Of a stretch of 64,000 nt of DNA, positions 1 through 8,856 are shown piece after piece; the stretch's first letter is position 1; each line of letters starts with the position of its first letter. Under the pieces are notes generated by a model. That model did not search any database. It was not told where the DNA came from and saw only the letters and a list, made by a program, of their open reading frames with translations. Where the stretch lies: assembly GCF_004402785.1 (NCBI RefSeq), contig NZ_SOFP01000010.1, positions 104,476 through 168,475 on the forward strand, read 5' to 3'. Position numbers and translations under genes: made by a program. The stretch comes from Cryobacterium algoritolerans (GTDB taxonomy: Bacteria > Actinomycetota > Actinomycetes > Actinomycetales > Microbacteriaceae).

Positions 1-500
1 GATTCCGTTGTGGGTGTCGGTGTCGGTGTGGGTGTCGCCGTCGGTGTGGTGGTGGGCGCGGCATCCGGCGTCGGCGTCGGCGTAGGCGTCGGTGTCGGCG
101 TAGGCGTCGGTGTAGTGGTGGGCGTGGTGGGCGTTGGATCGGGCGCGGGGGCGGGCGTCGGTGTCGGCGTCGGCGTGGTCGTCGCGACGGGAGCCGGCGG
201 GTCCGCCGGCTGAGGTTCGGCCAGTGGGGCCGGAACGGGTGCCGGAGTCGCTGCCTCCGTTGCCGCTGCCTGCGGGGCAGCGGTCGGTGCCACCGATTCC
301 GCCGCGACCCCACCGGCGTCAGGCGCACTGCCGGTGGCCACCACGACCACGGGCTGCGCCTCATCGGCCTGCGCCGGCGTCGGTACCCCCACGATCGCGA
401 GCGCGACGATCACAATCGAGGCAAGCGGGATCGCCAGTCGGCTGGCCGGATGAGTGTCCCCGGAACGACTGGTTCGACGAGCACTTCGTGGTGAGTTCAT
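1..500 (-). CDS. Thr-Pro-rich secreted protein, N-terminal part (runs off window start)
   Basis: Reading leftward from the ATG at 500-498, an open frame continues without a stop to base 1, so only about 166 N-terminal residues are seen. It begins [15 protein letters not shown], followed by a basic segment, a hydrophobic stretch ([18 protein letters not shown], about residues 24-41) and an Ala-x-Ala-like cleavage site before DEAQPVV. This is a typical Sec signal peptide. The rest is Ala/Pro/Thr-rich and passes into a long run of Thr-Pro dipeptides, typical of a linker between the secretion signal and a surface or catalytic domain that lies outside the window. The family cannot be named. A similar Pro/Ala/Thr linker occurs in the DUF4082/beta-helix protein at 50.9-52.5 kb, so the missing part could be a surface domain of that kind, but this is a guess. 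Confidence 0.7.
   Translation of the reverse strand, partial: MNSPRSARRTSRSGDTHPASRLAIPLASIVIVALAIVGVPTPAQADEAQPVVVVATGSAPDAGGVAAESVAPTAAPQAAATEAATPAPVPAPLAEPQPADPPAPVATTTPTPTPTPAPAPDPTPTTPTTTPTPTPTPTPTPTPTPDAAPTTTPTATPTPTPTPTTE
14..180. repeat. Thr-Pro codon repeat (coding low-complexity tract)
   Basis: Hexamer-like repeats of GGTGTC/GGCGTC/GGCGTA run through this stretch and contain two adjacent near-identical copies of an 18-bp unit between about 70 and 115. On the minus strand they encode alternating Thr and Pro in the secreted protein. Unit lengths are multiples of three, so copy-number change would keep the frame. Confidence 0.75.
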
Positions 501-1004
501 GAGCCTATGCAATCCACATTCGGGTGATGGACGGCCAGATGGAACGGGTCAACGTCCGGCCATCATTACACGTGCCGACAGGGGACACAAGCATCCGAAT
601 CGCCGACCTTGCGGTGCGAATACGAACGATCAGGGTGTGTCAGTCCACCGCGAAGGCACGGCGTCGGAACGAGGAGAACTCCGGGCCGGGCCTCCCGAGT
701 GGATTCGGTGGCCAGCGGTACCGTCGACGCAATGGGTGGCGCCCGGGATGGCGGCCAACGGTCGGTCAGTGGGCAGGTGGTCGTGCAGTGGGCACGGCGG
801 AGATCAGATTGGTGAGCTCGCCGTCCGCGATGGCGTTCCGAATCCTGACTGGGACCTGCCGAGGATCCACTTTCCGGCTCGCCCCGGTTCAGGGACTGGC
901 GGAGACTCGGTTCTGGTGTCGTCCCCGGGGAACGCATCGGGAACAGCCCGGTAGCGGCCCGGGAATCGTCCGGGACAAGACCGGTTCCCGGCCCGCGCCC
1001 GGCC
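501..1004. other. Intergenic, 504 bp; possible hutH terminator at its right edge
   Basis: No coding frame here has convincing codon use or a ribosome site. It should hold the promoter of the leftward secreted-protein gene. Bases 961-989 can fold as an imperfect hairpin (outer GGGAA/TTCCC, inner CCGG/CCGG with a bulge) just downstream of the hutH stop, a possible weak terminator. Nothing else is recognisable. Confidence 0.4.
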
Positions 1005-2609
1005 TCAGACGAGCGGACCGGCGACGGAAGCCGCGGCAGCCGTCACCGCGCCGGACGCCACCAGTTCCACGACCGCCTCGATCTCGGGGGAGAGGAACCG
1101 GTCGTGGCCCGGCCCGTCGGCCACGGTGCGTACCAGGTCGCGCACGGCGCCGGTCGCGGCACCCGGCAGCATCGGGGCACGAAGGTCGAGGGAGCGGGCG
1201 GCGGTCATGATCTCGATTGCGAGCACCCGCTGCAGGCCGTCGATCGAGTGGCGCAGCTTGCGAGCCGCGGCCCAGCCCATCGACACGTGGTCCTCCTGCA
1301 TCGCCGACGACGGGATCGAGTCGACGGATGCCGGCACCGCCAGGCGCTTGAGCTCCGACACGATCCCGGCGGCGGTGTACTGCGCGATCATCAGCCCGGA
1401 GTCGACGCCGACCTCGTGCGCGAGGAACGGCGGCAACCCCTTGTTGCGGTTCGCGTCGAGGTGGCGGTCGGTGCGCCGTTCGCTCATGCTCGCGACGTCC
1501 GCCGCGGCGATCGCGAGGAAGTCGAGCACGTAGCCGACCGGGGCGCCGTGGAAGTTACCGTTGGACTGCACCCGGCCGTCGAGGGTGACGACGGGGTTGT
1601 CGACGGCGCTGGCCAGCTCCCGGCCGGCGATCAAAGCGGCGTGGTCGGCGGTGTCGCGGGCGGCGCCGTGCACCTGGGGGGAGCAGCGCAGCGAGTAGGC
1701 GTCCTGCACGGTCGGGTCCTCCGGCCCGGCGTGGCTGGCAAGCAGCGGGGAGCCCGCCAGCAGGGCGCGCAGGTTGCCCGCGCTCGCGGCCTGGCCCAGT
1801 TGGGGACGGAGGGCCTGCAGGTCGGCGGCGAAGGTCGCATCCGTGCCGAGGAGGGCCTCCACGCTCATCGCGGCGGCGATGTCGGCGGTGGTGAGCAGGC
1901 GGGTCAGGTCGGCGAGGGCGAGCACGAGCATGCCGAGCATGCCGTCGGTGCCATTGATCAGGGCGAGGCCCTCCTTCTCGGCGAGCACGACCGGGGTGAT
2001 GCCGGCCGCGGCGAGGGCCTCTCCGCCGTCCATGATGGTGCCGGAGGCGTCGCGCACCCGGCCCTCGCCCATCACCGTGAGGGCGCAGTGGGCGAGCGGG
2101 GCCAGATCGCCGGAGCAGCCGAGCGAGCCGTATTCGTGTACGACCGGGGTGATCCCGGCGTTGAGCACGGCGGCGTAGGTCTCCGCGGTGACCGGGCGCA
2201 CCCCCGTGCGCCCGGTCATCAACGTCGACAGGCGCAGCAGCATGAGCGCGCGCACCACCTCGCGTTCCACCTCAGGTCCGCTGCCGGCGGCGTGCGAGCG
2301 CACCAGGCTGGCCTGCAACTGGGCACGGCGGTCGCTGGTGATGAAGGTCGTCGCCAGGGCGCCGAACCCGGTGGAGATGCCATAATGCGGTTTGACGTCG
2401 CTGGCCAGGCCGTCGATGATCCGCCGGGTCGCGGCGACGCGGGTGAGTGCGTCCGGGTCGAGCACGACCGGGGCGTCCAGGCGGGCCACCGCGACCAGAT
2501 CGGCGAAGGACACCGCTCCGTCGCCCACGGTGACGACCGCGGGGCTGACGGCTGCGGGGCTGACGGATGCGGGGCTGAAGGCTGCGGGGGCTGCGTGGCT
2601 CAGGGACAT
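1005..2609 (-). CDS. hutH: Histidine ammonia-lyase
   Basis: This is a 534-residue aromatic amino acid lyase that deaminates L-histidine to urocanate, the first step of histidine catabolism in the cytoplasm. The MIO cofactor triad is Cys-Ser-Gly at about residues 165-167 within GSLGCSGDLAPLAH. Most families have Ala-Ser-Gly, but Cys is known in actinobacterial enzymes. The catalytic tyrosine is in YGISTGFG (about 76). Length matches the family (about 510). The ATG at 2609 is chosen because GGAG precedes it, although the spacing is tight. A GTG at 2624 is an alternative, and an ATG at 2681 is unlikely because it would overlap the palindrome and the neighbour's RBS. The N-terminus has 5-residue near-repeats (SPASV SPAAV SPAVV). 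No other hut genes are adjacent. It is transcribed away from an IclR regulator that probably controls it. Confidence 0.93.
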   Translation of the reverse strand: MSLSHAAPAAFSPASVSPAAVSPAVVTVGDGAVSFADLVAVARLDAPVVLDPDALTRVAATRRIIDGLASDVKPHYGISTGFGALATTFITSDRRAQLQASLVRSHAAGSGPEVEREVVRALMLLRLSTLMTGRTGVRPVTAETYAAVLNAGITPVVHEYGSLGCSGDLAPLAHCALTVMGEGRVRDASGTIMDGGEALAAAGITPVVLAEKEGLALINGTDGMLGMLVLALADLTRLLTTADIAAAMSVEALLGTDATFAADLQALRPQLGQAASAGNLRALLAGSPLLASHAGPEDPTVQDAYSLRCSPQVHGAARDTADHAALIAGRELASAVDNPVVTLDGRVQSNGNFHGAPVGYVLDFLAIAAADVASMSERRTDRHLDANRNKGLPPFLAHEVGVDSGLMIAQYTAAGIVSELKRLAVPASVDSIPSSAMQEDHVSMGWAAARKLRHSIDGLQRVLAIEIMTAARSLDLRAPMLPGAATGAVRDLVRTVADGPGHDRFLSPEIEAVVELVASGAVTAAAASVAGPLV

Positions 2610-2662
2610 ACTCCGATTGGACACCAGTGCGGGCCATGCCACCACTCGTTTAGACTGGCTGC

Positions 2663-2680
2663 TGTCCGGGATCCCGGACA
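2663..2680. promoter_or_regulatory. 18-bp perfect palindrome, likely IclR-family operator
   Basis: TGTCCGGGATCCCGGACA is a perfect inverted repeat in the 89-bp gap between divergent hutH and the IclR gene. A TAGACT -10-like hexamer (2651-2656) lies just upstream on the plus strand, so the palindrome would sit at or just after the regulator's transcription start. That is a position suited to repression of both genes. Confidence 0.6.
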
Positions 2681-2698
2681 TGGAGAGAAAGTTGTCGC

Positions 2699-3472
2699 AT
2701 GGCCGGCTCGAAGGTTCCGGCGGCGGAGGGCACGCTGCGCATCCTCTCCCACCTGGCGGGGCAGCGCGGTCCGGTGCCGGCTTCGGCGATAGCCACGGCG
2801 CTCGGCCTGCCGCGGTCGACCGTCTACGACCTCCTGGCCGTGCTCGCCGACCAGGGCTTCGTGCTCCACCTGCCGGAGGAGCGCCGCTACGGGCTGGGCG
2901 TCGCCGCCTTCGAGCTGAGTTCCGGCTTCTCCCGGCAGCAGCCGCTGTCCCACCTCGGCCGCCCGCTGATCGCCGCGCTCGTCGACCGGATCGGCGAGAG
3001 CGCGCACCTCGTCGTGCTGCACGGCCGGGACGTGGTCTACCTGATCGAGGAGCGGGCGCCGCGCCGGCCCTCGCTCGTGACGGATGTCGGCGTGCGCCTG
3101 CCCAGCCACCTCACCGCGAGCGGGCGCGCCCTTCTCGCGGCGCTGCCGAATGCCCAGCTGCGCGCGCTGTACCCCAACGCGGCGGCATTCGCCGCCCGCG
3201 ACGGGCAGGGTCCCCGCACCTCCGGTGAGCTGCGCCGGCTGCTGGAGCGGGTGCGGGCCGACGGGTTCGCTCAGGAGGACGGCGAGATCACGGCGGGGAT
3301 GGCATCCGTGGCCGTGGCGGTGCGGGACCATGCCGGCTGGCCGGCCGCCGGGATCGCGGTCACGTTCCCTCGTGAACGGATCGCCCAGGCGGAGTGGCCG
3401 GCTCTCGCCGCGGAACTGGCCGGCACCGCCGCGGAACTCTCCCGTCGCATCCGCGGTCGCCCGCCCGGCTGA
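2699..3472 (+). CDS. IclR-family transcriptional regulator
   Basis: This 257-residue protein has the two-domain IclR layout. A winged HTH lies at about residues 8-65 (the segment ATALGLPRSTVYDLLAVLAD is the helix-turn-helix) and a C-terminal effector-binding domain at about 80-250 contains HLTASGRALLAALP and the late AGIAVTFP segment. ATG 2699 has a GGAGAG ribosome site about 10 nt upstream. The gene diverges from hutH across a short gap containing an 18-bp palindrome, so it probably regulates histidine use and itself. The effector cannot be told from sequence. The stop is 12 bp from the converging esterase gene. Confidence 0.88.
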   Translation: MAGSKVPAAEGTLRILSHLAGQRGPVPASAIATALGLPRSTVYDLLAVLADQGFVLHLPEERRYGLGVAAFELSSGFSRQQPLSHLGRPLIAALVDRIGESAHLVVLHGRDVVYLIEERAPRRPSLVTDVGVRLPSHLTASGRALLAALPNAQLRALYPNAAAFAARDGQGPRTSGELRRLLERVRADGFAQEDGEITAGMASVAVAVRDHAGWPAAGIAVTFPRERIAQAEWPALAAELAGTAAELSRRIRGRPPG

Positions 3473-3484
3473 ACGCTCGCTCTC

Positions 3485-4513
3485 TCAGTGTCCGAGCGTC
3501 CCGTGCAGGAATGCGGCGACCCGGGCGCGCATGCCCTCGTCGAGGATGCCGATCGAATGCACTGTGCCGGGCACGACGACCAGCTCGTGCGCGATGGCGA
3601 GGCGTTCGAGGTTCGCGCTGAACCGGGTGGCCTGGGCGAGGGGGATGAACTCGTGGTCGGACTGGCCGATGAAGACGGGCGGGTCGGTGCGGTCGAGTCG
3701 GCGCGCCGGCGATGCGGCGACGGCCTGGGGGCAGTCGGCGAGCGACGAACAGCCGAGGTACCGGAGCACGAGGTTCGCCAGCCGCTCCGAGGCTCCGTCG
3801 GTGGCGAGGGCCTGGCCGGTCAGGTCCGTCGGCCCGGAGAGTTCGGCGACCGCGGCGACGCGTGACCCCTCGGTGAGCGGGCCGGTGCCGCGGGTGCCCA
3901 GGAGCATTGCGAGGTTCGCCCCGGCCGAACCGCCGAACGCGCCGATCCGGGCCGGGTCGATGCCGAACCGGGCCGCGTTGTCGGGCCGACGGATCCATTC
4001 CACGGCCGTGGCGAGGTCGTCGATCGCGGCGGGGAACACCGAGGCGGGCGCGAGGCCGTAATCGACCGAGTACGCGACGAACCCTTCTGAGGCGAGCCAT
4101 TCGCAGACGCCGCGCCAGTCGTCGTTGGCCTTGTCCCCGCGCACCCAGCTGCCGCCGTGGATGGACACCACCGCGGGCAGCGCCGCGGCGCCGGGTGTGC
4201 CGGGGGTCGATCCTGCCGGGGAGCACACGTCGAGGGCGAGCGGGGTGCCGTCGGCCTCGGTCGTGTAGACGACGTCGGCCGTGACCGTCACGCCCGCCGG
4301 CTTGGCGAACGTGCGGATGCCGAGCATCGACGCGCTGGGCGCTCCGACGGCGGTGCCCTTCGACGCGGCGATGGTCGCGTCGGGGACCGTCGTGCCCGAC
4401 TGCAACCCGGCCAGGCCGGCGGTGCCGACGAGGGCGACGGCGAAGACGGTCAGGACCGTGAGCAGGCGGGCGCGCCGGGTGCCGAATCGGGTGTGGGGAA
4501 GGAGGGTTTTCAC
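3485..4513 (-). CDS. Membrane-anchored/secreted alpha/beta-hydrolase (carboxylesterase type)
   Basis: This is a 342-residue esterase/lipase of the HGG-motif group. The GTG at 4513 is preceded by CGGAGC at good spacing. A longer ATG frame from 4660 would add an Arg-rich stretch not expected in the family. Residues 15-35 (LLTVLTVFAVALVGTAG) form a signal peptide or anchor, so the enzyme acts outside the membrane. Visible motifs are HGGSWV (oxyanion hole), GGSAG (nucleophile elbow), the late Asp in SDHEF and the His in GTVHSIG, giving a complete Ser-Asp-His triad. The substrate is unknown; short-chain esters are usual for the group. Confidence 0.85.
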   Translation of the reverse strand: MKTLLPHTRFGTRRARLLTVLTVFAVALVGTAGLAGLQSGTTVPDATIAASKGTAVGAPSASMLGIRTFAKPAGVTVTADVVYTTEADGTPLALDVCSPAGSTPGTPGAAALPAVVSIHGGSWVRGDKANDDWRGVCEWLASEGFVAYSVDYGLAPASVFPAAIDDLATAVEWIRRPDNAARFGIDPARIGAFGGSAGANLAMLLGTRGTGPLTEGSRVAAVAELSGPTDLTGQALATDGASERLANLVLRYLGCSSLADCPQAVAASPARRLDRTDPPVFIGQSDHEFIPLAQATRFSANLERLAIAHELVVVPGTVHSIGILDEGMRARVAAFLHGTLGH

Positions 4514-4616
4514 GAGTGCTCCGAAGTGCGGGGGTATCCCTTGAGAGTAGATCGTCTTCCACCGGGCGGCGAATCCCGTTCGGGGGTGACGGGCGGCGCC
4601 CCCGTGCGCCCGCCGT

Positions 4617-5768
4617 TCAGGATGAGGACGGCGGGCGCACCGGTGGTTCTGCCGGGGCATCGAAAGGTTCTTCGGGGCCTTCGAGGCGCGGGCGGAGGGC
4701 GGCCAGGATGCGCTTGACGTCCATGGCGATGGAGGAGGCTACCGCCATCGACGTGATCGGGGCGGTGTCCCTGCGCTCGTCGAGTTCGGCCATCAGAGCC
4801 TCGACGGCGGCATCCGCCTCGGTGATCGCCGCCTGTTCGGACTCGTCCGGGTCCCACTCCTTCAGCGCTGCGGCGACGGCGGCCAGGGCGGCGCTGACGC
4901 GGGGCCGAAGTTCCGGGTGGAGCTCGAGGGGAACGGGTGTTCCCCAGACGGCGCCGGCCAGGACGTCGGTCAGATCGCGCACATGGAAGGTGACGGTCTC
5001 GAAGGCGGACAGGTCGTCGTAGTCCGCCGAAAGGTTTCGGCGGTGAAAGCGGGCCCGGGGATTGCCCTTGCGGCTGTCGTCCGCGTTCAGCAGCGCGACC
5101 CGCACCTCGCGGCCGAGCTTCACGAGCGCCAGGTTTCGCGTGGACCAGTCGCTGTGCTCGGGCGGCCAGTCCTCGGTCAGCGCCTGGGAGATCTCGGTGA
5201 GATGATCGGCCAGGGTCGTGCGGAACCGCGTCAGCTGCCGGCCGACAGCGTCCAAGGCCAGCGGCGGCAGCACCAGGAGGTTGACGGCGAGGCCGATCAC
5301 GATCCCGAGGCTCATCTGCTCGAGGTACCCGATCGAGTAACCGTCCGCGTTCGGGCCGCCGATGATCAGCACGAACAGAGCCGTCACCGGGATGTACTCC
5401 CGGTTCGGGCCGAACCAGCCGGTGGCCGCGATCACGGCGCCGATGCCGACTGCGAGCGAGATCGTGAACACGTTGGGCTGGCTGAGGACGAGCACCGCGG
5501 CTGCGAGGAGGATGCCGGCCGCCAGCCCGCCCAGGGTCTGCAGGGCGTTCCTGACCGAGCTCATCAGCGTGGGGTACATGCTCACGAGCGCGCCCAGTGG
5601 CGCGTAGTAGGGGTACTCGTCGGCGACACCCGGCAGGAGCGGCGCCACCGACCAGGCGATCGCCACGGCGACTGCGGCCTTCAGCGCCTGGACAAACTTG
5701 AGATTGGTGGCGGTAGTGCCCAACCAGGAAATGGCGGTGCGCGCCGGGCGTGCGGCTGACCTGGTCAC
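4617..5768 (-). CDS. FUSC/aromatic acid exporter-like membrane protein
   Basis: This 383-residue protein has about five to six N-terminal hydrophobic segments (residues 25-185) and a soluble C-terminal half rich in charged helices. That is the half-length form of the FUSC/ArAE (fusaric acid resistance) family, which exports aromatic acids or related compounds. The GTG start overlaps the stop of the upstream GNAT gene by 4 bp, so the two are translationally coupled. The substrate is unknown. The paa locus 5 kb away makes an aromatic acid conceivable, but nothing in the sequence proves it. Confidence 0.75.
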   Translation of the reverse strand: MTRSAARPARTAISWLGTTATNLKFVQALKAAVAVAIAWSVAPLLPGVADEYPYYAPLGALVSMYPTLMSSVRNALQTLGGLAAGILLAAAVLVLSQPNVFTISLAVGIGAVIAATGWFGPNREYIPVTALFVLIIGGPNADGYSIGYLEQMSLGIVIGLAVNLLVLPPLALDAVGRQLTRFRTTLADHLTEISQALTEDWPPEHSDWSTRNLALVKLGREVRVALLNADDSRKGNPRARFHRRNLSADYDDLSAFETVTFHVRDLTDVLAGAVWGTPVPLELHPELRPRVSAALAAVAAALKEWDPDESEQAAITEADAAVEALMAELDERRDTAPITSMAVASSIAMDVKRILAALRPRLEGPEEPFDAPAEPPVRPPSSS

Positions 5769-6274
5769 CGGGGGCCCGCCCCGCGGTCCGGATCGGCTGC
5801 GTGGCGGCCGGAGAGGGTGAGGTCTTTCGCGAAGCAGACGCTGAACTCCTCACCCACGTACTGTCCGAACGGGGCGATCTCCCGGTAGCCGCACTGCCGG
5901 TAGAACGCCAGGGCGGCGTCGCTCTGCGGTCCGGTCTCCAGCACGACCCGACGGATGCCGGCGGCCAGGGCATCCGCTTCGGCCCGGGCGAGCAGGCGGC
6001 CGGCGACGCCGCGGCCGCGCGCGTCAGGGAGCACGAACATCCGCTTCAGCTCGGCGGTGCCGTCGCACTGGCTCACGAGCGCGGCGATGCCCAGCGCCAG
6101 GCCGGATGCGTCCCGCGCCGCGTAGAAGGTCACGCCGGGCAGTTCGAGCTCGTCGACGCCGAGCAGGAAGTTGCTTTCGGGCGGGTAGAGGGACTGCGCG
6201 TACTCGGCGCTCTGGCGGAGCAGGGCGGCGATCCCGGGCTGCCTCGGCGACTCGATCGCGATGGTCGTCAGCAT
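5765..6274 (-). CDS. GNAT-family N-acetyltransferase
   Basis: This is a 169-residue single-domain acetyltransferase. The acetyl-CoA loop is visible as RMFVLPDARGRGVAGRLL (about residues 77-94), followed by the second conserved block LETGPQSDAALAFYRQCGY (about 112-130). Such proteins transfer acetyl groups to small amines or protein N-termini. The gene is the first of a two-gene leftward unit with the FUSC transporter, overlapping it by 4 bp, so its substrate may be a compound that the transporter handles. Confidence 0.85.
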   Translation of the reverse strand: MLTTIAIESPRQPGIAALLRQSAEYAQSLYPPESNFLLGVDELELPGVTFYAARDASGLALGIAALVSQCDGTAELKRMFVLPDARGRGVAGRLLARAEADALAAGIRRVVLETGPQSDAALAFYRQCGYREIAPFGQYVGEEFSVCFAKDLTLSGRHAADPDRGAGPR

Positions 6275-6538
6275 GGAATCAGACTAGACGGAGAAAGCCC
6301 TCCGTGACTTAAGAGCATCGATCGGGTAGCGTAGGTAAGTCGGCTCTTGACACCGCGCAATTTTTACGTGTGCGCGGATGGGTTTGTAAGTCAGGATGGG
6401 CCGGTTTCCCAGTAATCCGCTGGTGAAAAATCACTGTATGTGAACGGCCCCGGCCATAGACTGCCCGGGTTCTCAGGTTGCGTCGCGCATGTGCGTCGTC
6501 GTTCTGCCATGTACTCAACACAACCCAGGAATTTTTCC
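6275..6538. other. Intergenic 264 bp, divergent promoters and long helicase leader
   Basis: This is the divergent gap between the GNAT unit and the RNA helicase. A consensus -35 TTGACA occurs at 6347-6352, but I find no good -10 at the proper distance. The A/T-richer stretch around 6360-6450 contrasts with its surroundings. Long untranslated leaders are common for cold-responsive DEAD-box helicase genes, which this could be. Confidence 0.35.
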
Positions 6539-8794
6539 ATGCCCAATAGCAAGAATCCGGCCGCCGGCCGTTCGAACAAGAATTACGATCCCAAGTACTC
6601 CGCCAAGGGTGGACCGTCCAAGGGCGGCCCCGCACGCGGCGGTAACGCCCCGGGCAGCAAGAGCCCCGGCCACCGCGGTCACCACGACGACGCCGTGGCG
6701 CCGAAGAAGGCCCGCTGGAACGCCGGAGAGCGTGCGGACCGCGCCGCCGGCCGCCCGACCAACGACCGTCCGGCCTACGGCCAGCGCTCGGAGCGTCCCG
6801 CGTACGGCGACCGCCCGAACCGTACGGACCGTCCGGCGTACAACACCGACCGTCCTCGTACGGACCGTCCGGCGTACAACACCGACCGTCCGTCGTACAA
6901 CGGCGCCTCGCGCACGGACCGCCCGACGCACAGCCACACCGAGCGTCCGTCCTACAACGACCGCGCCCGCACGGACCGCCCGGCGTACAACAACGACCGC
7001 CCGTCGTATGGTGACCGTTCCGCTCGTACCGAGCGTCCGTCTTACGGTGACCGCGCTCCGCGCACGGATCGCCCGGCGTACAACAACGACCGCCCGTCGT
7101 ATGGTGACCGTTCCGCTCGTACCGAGCGTCCGTCCTACGGTGACCGCGCTCCGCGCACGGATCGCCCGGCGTACAACAACGACCGCCCGTCGTATGGTGA
7201 CCGTTCCGCTCGCACCGAGCGTCCGTCTTACGGCGATCGCGCTCCGCGCACGGATCGTCCCGCCTACAACAACGACCGCCCGTCGTATGGTGACCGTTCC
7301 GCTCGCACCGAGCGTCCGTCCTACGGTGACCGCGCTCCGCGCACGGATCGTCCCGCCTACAACAACGACCGCCCGTCGTACGGTGACCGTCCGGCCCGCT
7401 CGAACTCCGACCGCCCCTCCTACGGCGACCGTCCGGCCCGCACCGAGCGTCCCTCCTACGGGGACCGCCCCGAGCGCTCGCACTCCGACCGCCCGAACCG
7501 TTCGCACGACGACGGCGGCCACTCCAGCAACTTCTACCCGAGCCGCGACACCAAGGCGCACTTCGCCGCCGGTGACGACGTGGTTCTGGAACGCCTCGAA
7601 GCCATCGCGACCACGGCTGCTGAAGTCGTCGGCGTGACCTTCGGCGATCTGGGCCTCGGCGAGAACATCGTCCGCGAGCTCGCCACCCTCGGCGCCGCTA
7701 CCCCGTTCCCGATCCAGGCCGCGACCATCCCGGATGTGCTCGCCGGCCGCGACGTGCTCGGCCGCGGCAAGACCGGTTCCGGCAAGACCATCGCCTTCGG
7801 TGCTCCCCTCGTGGAGAAGCTGCTCGAGAACAACGGCGCCAAGGACCGCAAGATGGCCCGCAAGCCCCGCGCGCTCATCCTGGCTCCGACCCGTGAGCTG
7901 GCCCTGCAGATCGACCGAACCATCCAGCCCATCGCCCGCAGCGTCGGCCTCTTCACCACCCAGATCTACGGCGGCGTTCCGCAGTACCGCCAGGTCAGCG
8001 CCCTGCAGCGCGGTGTGGACATCATCATCGGCACCGCCGGCCGCATCGAAGACCTCATCGAGCAGGGTCGCCTCGACCTGTCCGAGGTTGTCGTCACCGT
8101 CCTCGACGAGGCCGACTACATGTGCGACCTGGGCTTCCTCGAGCCGGTTCAGCGCATCCTGCGCCTGACCAAGAAGGGCGGCCAGAAGCTGCTTTTCTCG
8201 GCCACCCTGGACAAGGGCGTCGCCCAGCTGGTCAAGGAATTCCTGACCAACCCGGCCGTGCACGAGGTTGCCGGTGAAGACCAGGCCTCCTCCACGATCG
8301 ACCACCGCGTGCTCATGATCGAACACCGTGACAAGAGCGCCATCATCGGCCAGCTCGTCGACCGCCAGGGCAAGACGCTGATCTTCTCCCGCACCCGTGC
8401 CTACGCCGAGCAGCTCGCCGAGCAGCTCGAAGACGCCGGCGTGAAGGCGACCAGCCTGCACGGCGACCTGAACCAGGCCCGCCGCACCCGCAACCTGCAG
8501 ATGCTGACCAGCGGACGCGTCAACGTGCTGGTCGCCACGGATGTCGCGGCCCGCGGCATCCACGTGGACGACATCGACCTGGTCATCCAGGCTGACGCTC
8601 CCGACGAGTACAAGACCTACCTGCACCGCTCCGGTCGTACCGGCCGTGCCGGCAAGTCCGGTACCGTCGTCACGCTCATCCCGAAGCAGCGTCGCCGCCG
8701 CATGGACGAGCTGCTGGGCCGCGCCGAGATCGAGGCCAGCTTCACCACGGCAGCCCCGGGCGACTCCGCGGTTCGCGACCTCGCGGGCATCTAA
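6539..8794 (+). CDS. DEAD-box ATP-dependent RNA helicase with repetitive Arg-rich N-terminus
   Basis: The protein has 751 residues. ATG 6539 has AGGA eight bases upstream; upstream ATGs in frame lack such a site. Residues 1-340 are low-complexity and basic, built on DRPSYGDR and DRPAYNND motifs including four perfect-length 31-residue repeats. The helicase core follows: Q-motif region (TPFPIQ), Walker A GKTGSGKT (about 410), PTRELA, a TAGR variant of TPGR, DEAD (about 522), SAT, and ARGIHVDD and HRSGRTGRAG in the C-terminal domain. It unwinds RNA duplexes during ribosome assembly, decay or cold adaptation. Repetitive tails in this family are usually C-terminal (RGG-like). Here the repeat is N-terminal and Tyr/Arg/Asp-rich, which suits RNA binding or condensate formation. 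Confidence 0.9.
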   Translation: MPNSKNPAAGRSNKNYDPKYSAKGGPSKGGPARGGNAPGSKSPGHRGHHDDAVAPKKARWNAGERADRAAGRPTNDRPAYGQRSERPAYGDRPNRTDRPAYNTDRPRTDRPAYNTDRPSYNGASRTDRPTHSHTERPSYNDRARTDRPAYNNDRPSYGDRSARTERPSYGDRAPRTDRPAYNNDRPSYGDRSARTERPSYGDRAPRTDRPAYNNDRPSYGDRSARTERPSYGDRAPRTDRPAYNNDRPSYGDRSARTERPSYGDRAPRTDRPAYNNDRPSYGDRPARSNSDRPSYGDRPARTERPSYGDRPERSHSDRPNRSHDDGGHSSNFYPSRDTKAHFAAGDDVVLERLEAIATTAAEVVGVTFGDLGLGENIVRELATLGAATPFPIQAATIPDVLAGRDVLGRGKTGSGKTIAFGAPLVEKLLENNGAKDRKMARKPRALILAPTRELALQIDRTIQPIARSVGLFTTQIYGGVPQYRQVSALQRGVDIIIGTAGRIEDLIEQGRLDLSEVVVTVLDEADYMCDLGFLEPVQRILRLTKKGGQKLLFSATLDKGVAQLVKEFLTNPAVHEVAGEDQASSTIDHRVLMIEHRDKSAIIGQLVDRQGKTLIFSRTRAYAEQLAEQLEDAGVKATSLHGDLNQARRTRNLQMLTSGRVNVLVATDVAARGIHVDDIDLVIQADAPDEYKTYLHRSGRTGRAGKSGTVVTLIPKQRRRRMDELLGRAEIEASFTTAAPGDSAVRDLAGI
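6968..7400 (+). repeat. 93-bp coding tandem repeat, four full copies plus a partial fifth
   Basis: Four consecutive 93-bp units (6968-7339) encode the 31-residue block from RTDRPAYNND to PSYGDRAP. A fifth, diverging copy follows from 7340. Copies differ mainly at third codon positions (for example cgtacc/cgcacc), so they are old enough to have drifted or are being homogenised unevenly. Confidence 0.92.
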
Positions 8795-8811
8795 CCCGCG
8801 GCAAACGCAGG

Positions 8812-8856
8812 ACAAAACAGAGGCAGTCACCGGGACGGTGACTGCCTCTGTTTTGT
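8812..8856. terminator. Strong intrinsic terminator, helicase gene
   Basis: A perfect 20-bp stem (8812-8831 with 8837-8856) closes a 5-nt loop. The right arm ends in TTTTGT, and AAAA on the left arm gives U-tracts in both directions, so it can end transcription of the rightward helicase and of the leftward usp gene. Confidence 0.9.

Noticed and set aside
524..1210. Open frames in the 500-1004 gap
   Set aside because: Arg/Pro/Gly-rich translations, no ribosome site, and overlap with the end of hutH.
1104..2792. Long open frame opposite hutH
   Set aside because: It is an antisense frame created by high GC at third positions. The protein is Gly/Arg/His-rich with no family match, while the opposite strand is an intact lyase.
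6968..7400. CRISPR array
   Set aside because: Repeats are contiguous 93-bp coding units without spacers and lie in frame within a helicase gene.
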